From NCBI GenBank assembly GCA_003140655.1, contig PLKR01000341.1, forward strand, positions 1-9,598: a stretch of DNA of 9,598 bases. The letters are read 5' to 3'. This document shows positions 5,804-9,598 of this stretch, piece by piece. The notes under the pieces are model-generated. The model was not told the origin of the DNA. It did no database searches and saw only the letters and a program-made list of their open reading frames with translations. The DNA is from Acidobacteriaceae bacterium. Its GTDB lineage: Bacteria; Acidobacteriota; Terriglobia; Terriglobales; Acidobacteriaceae. Position 1 is the first letter of the stretch. Each line of letters begins with the position of its first letter. The position numbers and the translations under genes were made by a program.

Positions 5804-8800
5804 CTAGCGCGTGTTCAGTTCAACGTAGTGACCGAAGCTGGAAAGTGCGACCTGGTCGTTGCCTGGAATATAGAAGCCAAACCTACCGAGACTTAAATTG
5901 CTTCCAGCCTGAGTCCAGCGATCCAGAACCACCCAGCTGTCTCCTTGCCTGATCTGGTGGAATATCTCATTGGGTCCTACACGGATCTGCAGCGTGCGGA
6001 AGCTCTTCTTGTCGACCTTGTGTGGAATCTTGGTCTCGTCGCCCTTCTGACCGTTCTTCACCACCGTGCGGTAGAAGTTATTGTCGTCCATCTGGAACAG
6101 GACATAGTTGTTGGCGTCGGTGCAGTTGAGCATCCACTGCAGGCGGTGACCCTTGGTAAGCATGGCGGAAAAAACAAACGTACCCGTCGTAGGAGAGACC
6201 CCGTACATTACGAAGTCGCCGCCTTTGCGAACGAACGATCCTTTCTCCTGTTTCCAGCCTGCCGGGTCATCCCACTTGGACATGCCGCTGGGAGAGAGAG
6301 ATAAATCCAAACTCCGGGATTGACCGGCGGCGACCTCCACTGTGGACGAGCGAGTGAAGTTGTCCGCCGTTTTTGTGGTGAGAGTGTAGGAACCGGCTGA
6401 CAGACTCATTGTGCCGCCGCTGCTTACTTTTGTCGGAGCCTCGCCTGCTTTATTGAGGGTTACCTGAGCATCGGCAGGCGTGAACGTGATTTTCAGCTCG
6501 CCGGGAGCGGCCTCTAGTGCCACATCTGCGGCCACGAGAGACACAGCGGTTCCAACCACGAAATGCTTCTTGATCTGCCGGGGCTTGAACCGGTCTTTGC
6601 GCAGTTCGACGGTGTGATCTCCGGCATTGACGGTCGCTACGGTGAGCGTGCCATCGGGCCGTACCGTTCCTACCGGAGTTTGGTCGATGAGAACTGTGGC
6701 TCCCGGAACTCCGCCCTGGATGGTCAGCGAAGACGAAACGGGCAACGGTTGCAGATTGAAAATCAGTTTGGCTTGCTCGCCTTTGCGAAGCCGGATTTTT
6801 TGTTCGGGAAGATCCTGGAATCCGCTCTTAGACACTCGTACCACGTAGTCCCTGAGTTCGAGATTCGGGATGCGCAACTGGCCGCCCTGGGTAGGTTGCG
6901 GCTGAAGTTTTCCGTTGAGAAAGATCCTTGTCTTGTCTTGACCAGTGATCACGACGAGGGTGCCCAGGTTCTGGCCGGACTCGAGGAATGCGTTCAGCGT
7001 GGCCGCTGCTCCTGCGTCAATGTCGAGTTTGTACTGGTCTTTGTTTGGCTCAGCGCCGCGGGTTACGGCTAGCTCGTGAGTGCCGGCGGAAATGGAGGGA
7101 AGGTCGAGACCCTCCTGGGGCACGTCAAGAGGAGTTTGGCCATCGAGGCTGATCTTGACCGCGGAATCACTGGAATACACATGCAGGTGGTCGGCCATGC
7201 TGCTCACGATTACCGCCAATACGCCTTTGGAAGCGATGGGGCCTTTCACGACGGGACCGACTCCAGCGTCGGTTGAGAAAGTGAAGGACGCTTCTCCCTT
7301 CGGTCCCTCGAAAGTCAGCTTATGTTCGCCGGTGGGAATCTTGTCGAGAGACCATTGTCCATCTTGAAATTCGGCGGGCGGCTGATCATCGAATGTGACT
7401 TTTCCTGTGCCGGTGTCAGACGACAGTTTCACCACCGGCAGAGCCGGCTCTGGCGGCGGCGTTACCGGGACCGGAACTGCAGGCGCCGAGGCTACAGGCG
7501 CCGCTTCCGGGGGTGAGGCGATTGGCGGCGCACGATGTTTCCGCACGAACAGAAAGATCGCTCCGACCAGGACCATTACGGCGGCCGAGGCGACGATGAC
7601 GGTTGTGTAACTTTTGGGTCGTCTTGCTAGTTGTTTAAGACTGGAAGATGGAGTTGCGGCTTTCGGCGCGCTGGCAGGAGGCTTGGCCGCGGAAGCGGCG
7701 ACTGGCGCCGACGGTGCACGCGGCGGTGCCGGCGGAACCGGTTCTGCCGGAACACGTGCTGCGCCGGGCGGAGCGGGAACCACGTCAGCCGCAGGCGGAG
7801 ACGCGGAAACATTGCTGGTCGCCTCCAGTGAAGACTCAGGCGCGCTGGCTGGCGGCGTGTTGTAGGTGAGGGTCGCGCTTTCGCTTGCGGGCGATCCAGT
7901 CGGACTCGTTCGGTCCACTTCGAGCAGGCCCAGGCGGTGCAGAAGACCATTCGCGACGGAGAGGACTTCTCCATCGTTCGGATATTTGTCCGCGACTGCT
8001 CGCACGCGTTCCCCTAGTGCCTGCTGCGACGCGGCATCCGCGGCGGCATCAATTTCATCCTCCATGCGCCGCAGTTCTTCCAGATCGCGGCGGCGGGTTT
8101 GGCGGCGCTGAGTCTGGAAATCCCGCTGGACCGTCTCCTGAATCTGAATCAGCCGGGGTTCGCGCGGATAAACCGCCAATCCTTCTTCGATGCGGGACAA
8201 GGCTCCGGCAAGATCGGTGGCAGTTTGCAGCTTGCGAGTTTGCGAAACACATTCTTCGATGAAGGTTTCCCGCTTCTGATCGTGGATCAGGGTTCGAATG
8301 GTTTTGGCCATGGGATGCCCTGGGTTCAAGTCGAGAGCTTCGCGGGACAGCTTCTCGGCTTCCCGCCAATCGTTTTCTACCGCGGAGTGGGCTTCTTCGA
8401 CCAGGGCATTGGCCAGAACTGCACGGGCTAAAGAATTGTTTTCATCGAGCTCATAGGCCTGGCGCAACAGTTTGATGCCATCGGCCGCCTTGTGCTGGGC
8501 GCACATCTCCTGGCCTTCGGTCATGAGGCGGTGGGCTTCGGTTTTTCGCTTGACGCCATCCTGGGCGAGCTTCTCGAGTTCCGTCAGTTCTATATCATTG
8601 GGGAATTCGGCTGCTGCGCCTTGCAACAAGTCGAGGGCGCGCGCGTAGTCGCTGGAATGCAAACAGGTGTCGACCTGTTCGACCAGACGGGTTTTGGATT
8701 CGATCCGGGTCTGCTGGTCGCGCCGCTTTTGCAGGCGCTCAACCTCGAAGGTTAATCCCGGATACTGGCTGTAGATGGTGCGCAGGATCTCCCAATCGTT

Positions 8801-9598
8801 CAGGGCATCGCCATACGATCCCTGCTCTTCGTGAAAGTGTGCGCGGGCGACGATGGAATTGACCAGGTCGCGCTTGTCCTGAACCAGGCGCAACGCGCGT
8901 TCGAAATGCGATTCTCCGGGATGGAGATCAAGCGCCTCGCGCAGAATGTTCACGCGCTTATCCAGGTCCGGTTCGGCTTCTACCTGGCGATCGACCGACG
9001 CGACGAAAGCCGAGAGCTCCTGGCGTTGTTGTTCCTCGATGTCGTACTTGAGAGCCTGGAAGATGGCGTTGGCGGGATACTTGGCCAGATAGGTCTCGCA
9101 GGCGTCAAGGGCTTTGCGGAAATTGTGCTCGGTGAGGTTTCGCCGCGCCTCGGCATACGCGGTGTTCATGGCGTCATGTTCGGAACGGACTTCGTTATAA
9201 AAGGACTGGTAATTGGCGCCGCTCTCGCGGTTGATGGAATCGGGGGCGCGCCGGTCGAGATCGATCACGACGCCCAATTTTGCGAGGGCGTTGCTCACGT
9301 CGCCCTTTTGCCAGGCGTCCATGGCGGCGCGATGGAGTTGCTCCTTCTCCTGGCGGAGCTTCTTGTATTCCTGCTCCTGGCGGTCGACCTCGGCCAGCAA
9401 CTGGAGGGCGCGGGCCTCCTTGGGCCGGAGCTGGAGAACGTTCTGCAAAGCCTCGCGGGCATGCGCATAGGCGTGATTTTCGATGTGCTGCCGTGCCAGA
9501 CGATACCAGTTGTCGATCTGGCGTTCGCTGCGCCGGTTTTCAATTTTGCTCTTTAGAGCTAATGCGGTGGCGTTGTCCGGTTCGATCTGGAGAGCTTC
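5804..9598 (-). CDS. Giant TPR / TM / PEGA-repeat / concanavalin-like protein, N-terminus outside window
   Basis: The frame is open from the right edge (starting EALQIEPDNATALALKSKIE) to TAG at 5806-5804, giving 1264 visible residues. A TTG at 9448 is internal: TPR sequence continues unbroken upstream of it, so the gene is partial. Visible residues 1 to about 555 are degenerate TPR helices (motifs AL-LNP, A---L-EAL-L-P) with very charged coiled stretches. About 562-658 is a Pro/Ala/Ser linker. One TM helix lies at about 664-685 (SYTTVIVASAAVMVLVGAIF and onward), followed by RKHR. A second Pro-rich linker follows to about 720. Then come about five PEGA-like beta domains (about 722-785, 792-872, 878-950, 954-1030, 1033-1102), several with a hydrophobic-x-hydrophobic-DGQ/NGK/DQTP turn and AGxHxL-V. 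The end (about 1108-1264, GWKQEKGSFVRKGG to SFGHYVELNTR) resembles the concanavalin/laminin-G-like DUF1080 fold. RKHR after the helix complicates the topology, but long Pro linkers plus PEGA domains argue that the C-terminal half is exported. In Acidobacteriota comparable TPR-PEGA proteins often carry an N-terminal Ser/Thr kinase or FHA domain; none is visible here. Confidence 0.82.
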   Translation of the reverse strand, partial: EALQIEPDNATALALKSKIENRRSERQIDNWYRLARQHIENHAYAHAREALQNVLQLRPKEARALQLLAEVDRQEQEYKKLRQEKEQLHRAAMDAWQKGDVSNALAKLGVVIDLDRRAPDSINRESGANYQSFYNEVRSEHDAMNTAYAEARRNLTEHNFRKALDACETYLAKYPANAIFQALKYDIEEQQRQELSAFVASVDRQVEAEPDLDKRVNILREALDLHPGESHFERALRLVQDKRDLVNSIVARAHFHEEQGSYGDALNDWEILRTIYSQYPGLTFEVERLQKRRDQQTRIESKTRLVEQVDTCLHSSDYARALDLLQGAAAEFPNDIELTELEKLAQDGVKRKTEAHRLMTEGQEMCAQHKAADGIKLLRQAYELDENNSLARAVLANALVEEAHSAVENDWREAEKLSREALDLNPGHPMAKTIRTLIHDQKRETFIEECVSQTRKLQTATDLAGALSRIEEGLAVYPREPRLIQIQETVQRDFQTQRRQTRRRDLEELRRMEDEIDAAADAASQQALGERVRAVADKYPNDGEVLSVANGLLHRLGLLEVDRTSPTGSPASESATLTYNTPPASAPESSLEATSNVSASPPAADVVPAPPGAARVPAEPVPPAPPRAPSAPVAASAAKPPASAPKAATPSSSLKQLARRPKSYTTVIVASAAVMVLVGAIFLFVRKHRAPPIASPPEAAPVASAPAVPVPVTPPPEPALPVVKLSSDTGTGKVTFDDQPPAEFQDGQWSLDKIPTGEHKLTFEGPKGEASFTFSTDAGVGPVVKGPIASKGVLAVIVSSMADHLHVYSSDSAVKISLDGQTPLDVPQEGLDLPSISAGTHELAVTRGAEPNKDQYKLDIDAGAAATLNAFLESGQNLGTLVVITGQDKTRIFLNGKLQPQPTQGGQLRIPNLELRDYVVRVSKSGFQDLPEQKIRLRKGEQAKLIFNLQPLPVSSSLTIQGGVPGATVLIDQTPVGTVRPDGTLTVATVNAGDHTVELRKDRFKPRQIKKHFVVGTAVSLVAADVALEAAPGELKITFTPADAQVTLNKAGEAPTKVSSGGTMSLSAGSYTLTTKTADNFTRSSTVEVAAGQSRSLDLSLSPSGMSKWDDPAGWKQEKGSFVRKGGDFVMYGVSPTTGTFVFSAMLTKGHRLQWMLNCTDANNYVLFQMDDNNFYRTVVKNGQKGDETKIPHKVDKKSFRTLQIRVGPNEIFHQIRQGDSWVVLDRWTQAGSNLSLGRFGFYIPGNDQVALSSFGHYVELNTR

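Noticed and set aside
9446..9448. TTG as start codon of the giant protein
   Set aside because: The frame stays open for another 50 codons to the window edge, and those codons read as TPR helix sequence, so the TTG is an internal Leu codon.
8831..9556. 241-residue + strand frame opposite the giant protein
   Set aside because: Its Leu/Val-rich content follows from the antisense of Glu/Gln/Ala-rich TPR helices. There is no Shine-Dalgarno or family match.

Overview
The window most resembles the genome of a soil Acidobacteriota (Terriglobia/Acidobacteriales-like). This is inferred from gene content, not from a marker gene. It holds a membrane-anchored winged-helix/TolB-like/TPR regulator, a HAF-repeat exported protein, a lipoprotein with acidobacterial-style Ig-like repeats in front of a glycoside hydrolase, and a giant TPR-TM-PEGA protein. 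The DNA is fairly GC-rich, so many long antisense reading frames are shadows of real genes. No tRNA, rRNA, CRISPR array, insertion sequence or integrase was seen.

Layout. Positions 1-174 (+) are the C-terminal end of a TPR-type protein broken by an apparent one-base frameshift near 46. Positions 175-492 have no convincing gene. Positions 493-2496 (+) encode a secreted lipoprotein with two near-duplicate Ig-like domains followed by a clan GH-A-like glycoside hydrolase. A 145-base convergent gap (2497-2641) shows no clear terminator. Positions 2642-3511 (-) encode an exported protein made of six roughly 43-residue HAF-type repeats. The divergent region 3512-3774 has a candidate extended -10 and three copies of a 9-base motif (TTYCAGGCC). 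Positions 3775-5712 (+) encode a CadC-like one-component regulator fused to a TolB-like domain and TPRs. A hairpin at 5728-5751 lies between it and the convergent gene. Positions 5804-9598 (-) encode a very large protein that runs off the window: TPR/coiled helices, Pro/Ala linker, one TM segment, about five PEGA-like beta domains, and a concanavalin/laminin-G-like C-terminal domain.

How they may fit together (inference). Two products are exported: a carbohydrate-active lipoprotein and a repeat protein. Two are membrane-spanning multidomain proteins with the look of signalling or scaffolding factors. The genes alternate in strand and do not form an operon, so a shared pathway is not shown. 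The only shared cis signal is a CCGGCCTGGAA word upstream of both + strand genes (431-441 and 3722-3732). No complete, obviously new system is visible. The most unusual object is the inside-TPR/outside-PEGA-lectin protein, whose N-terminus lies beyond the window.
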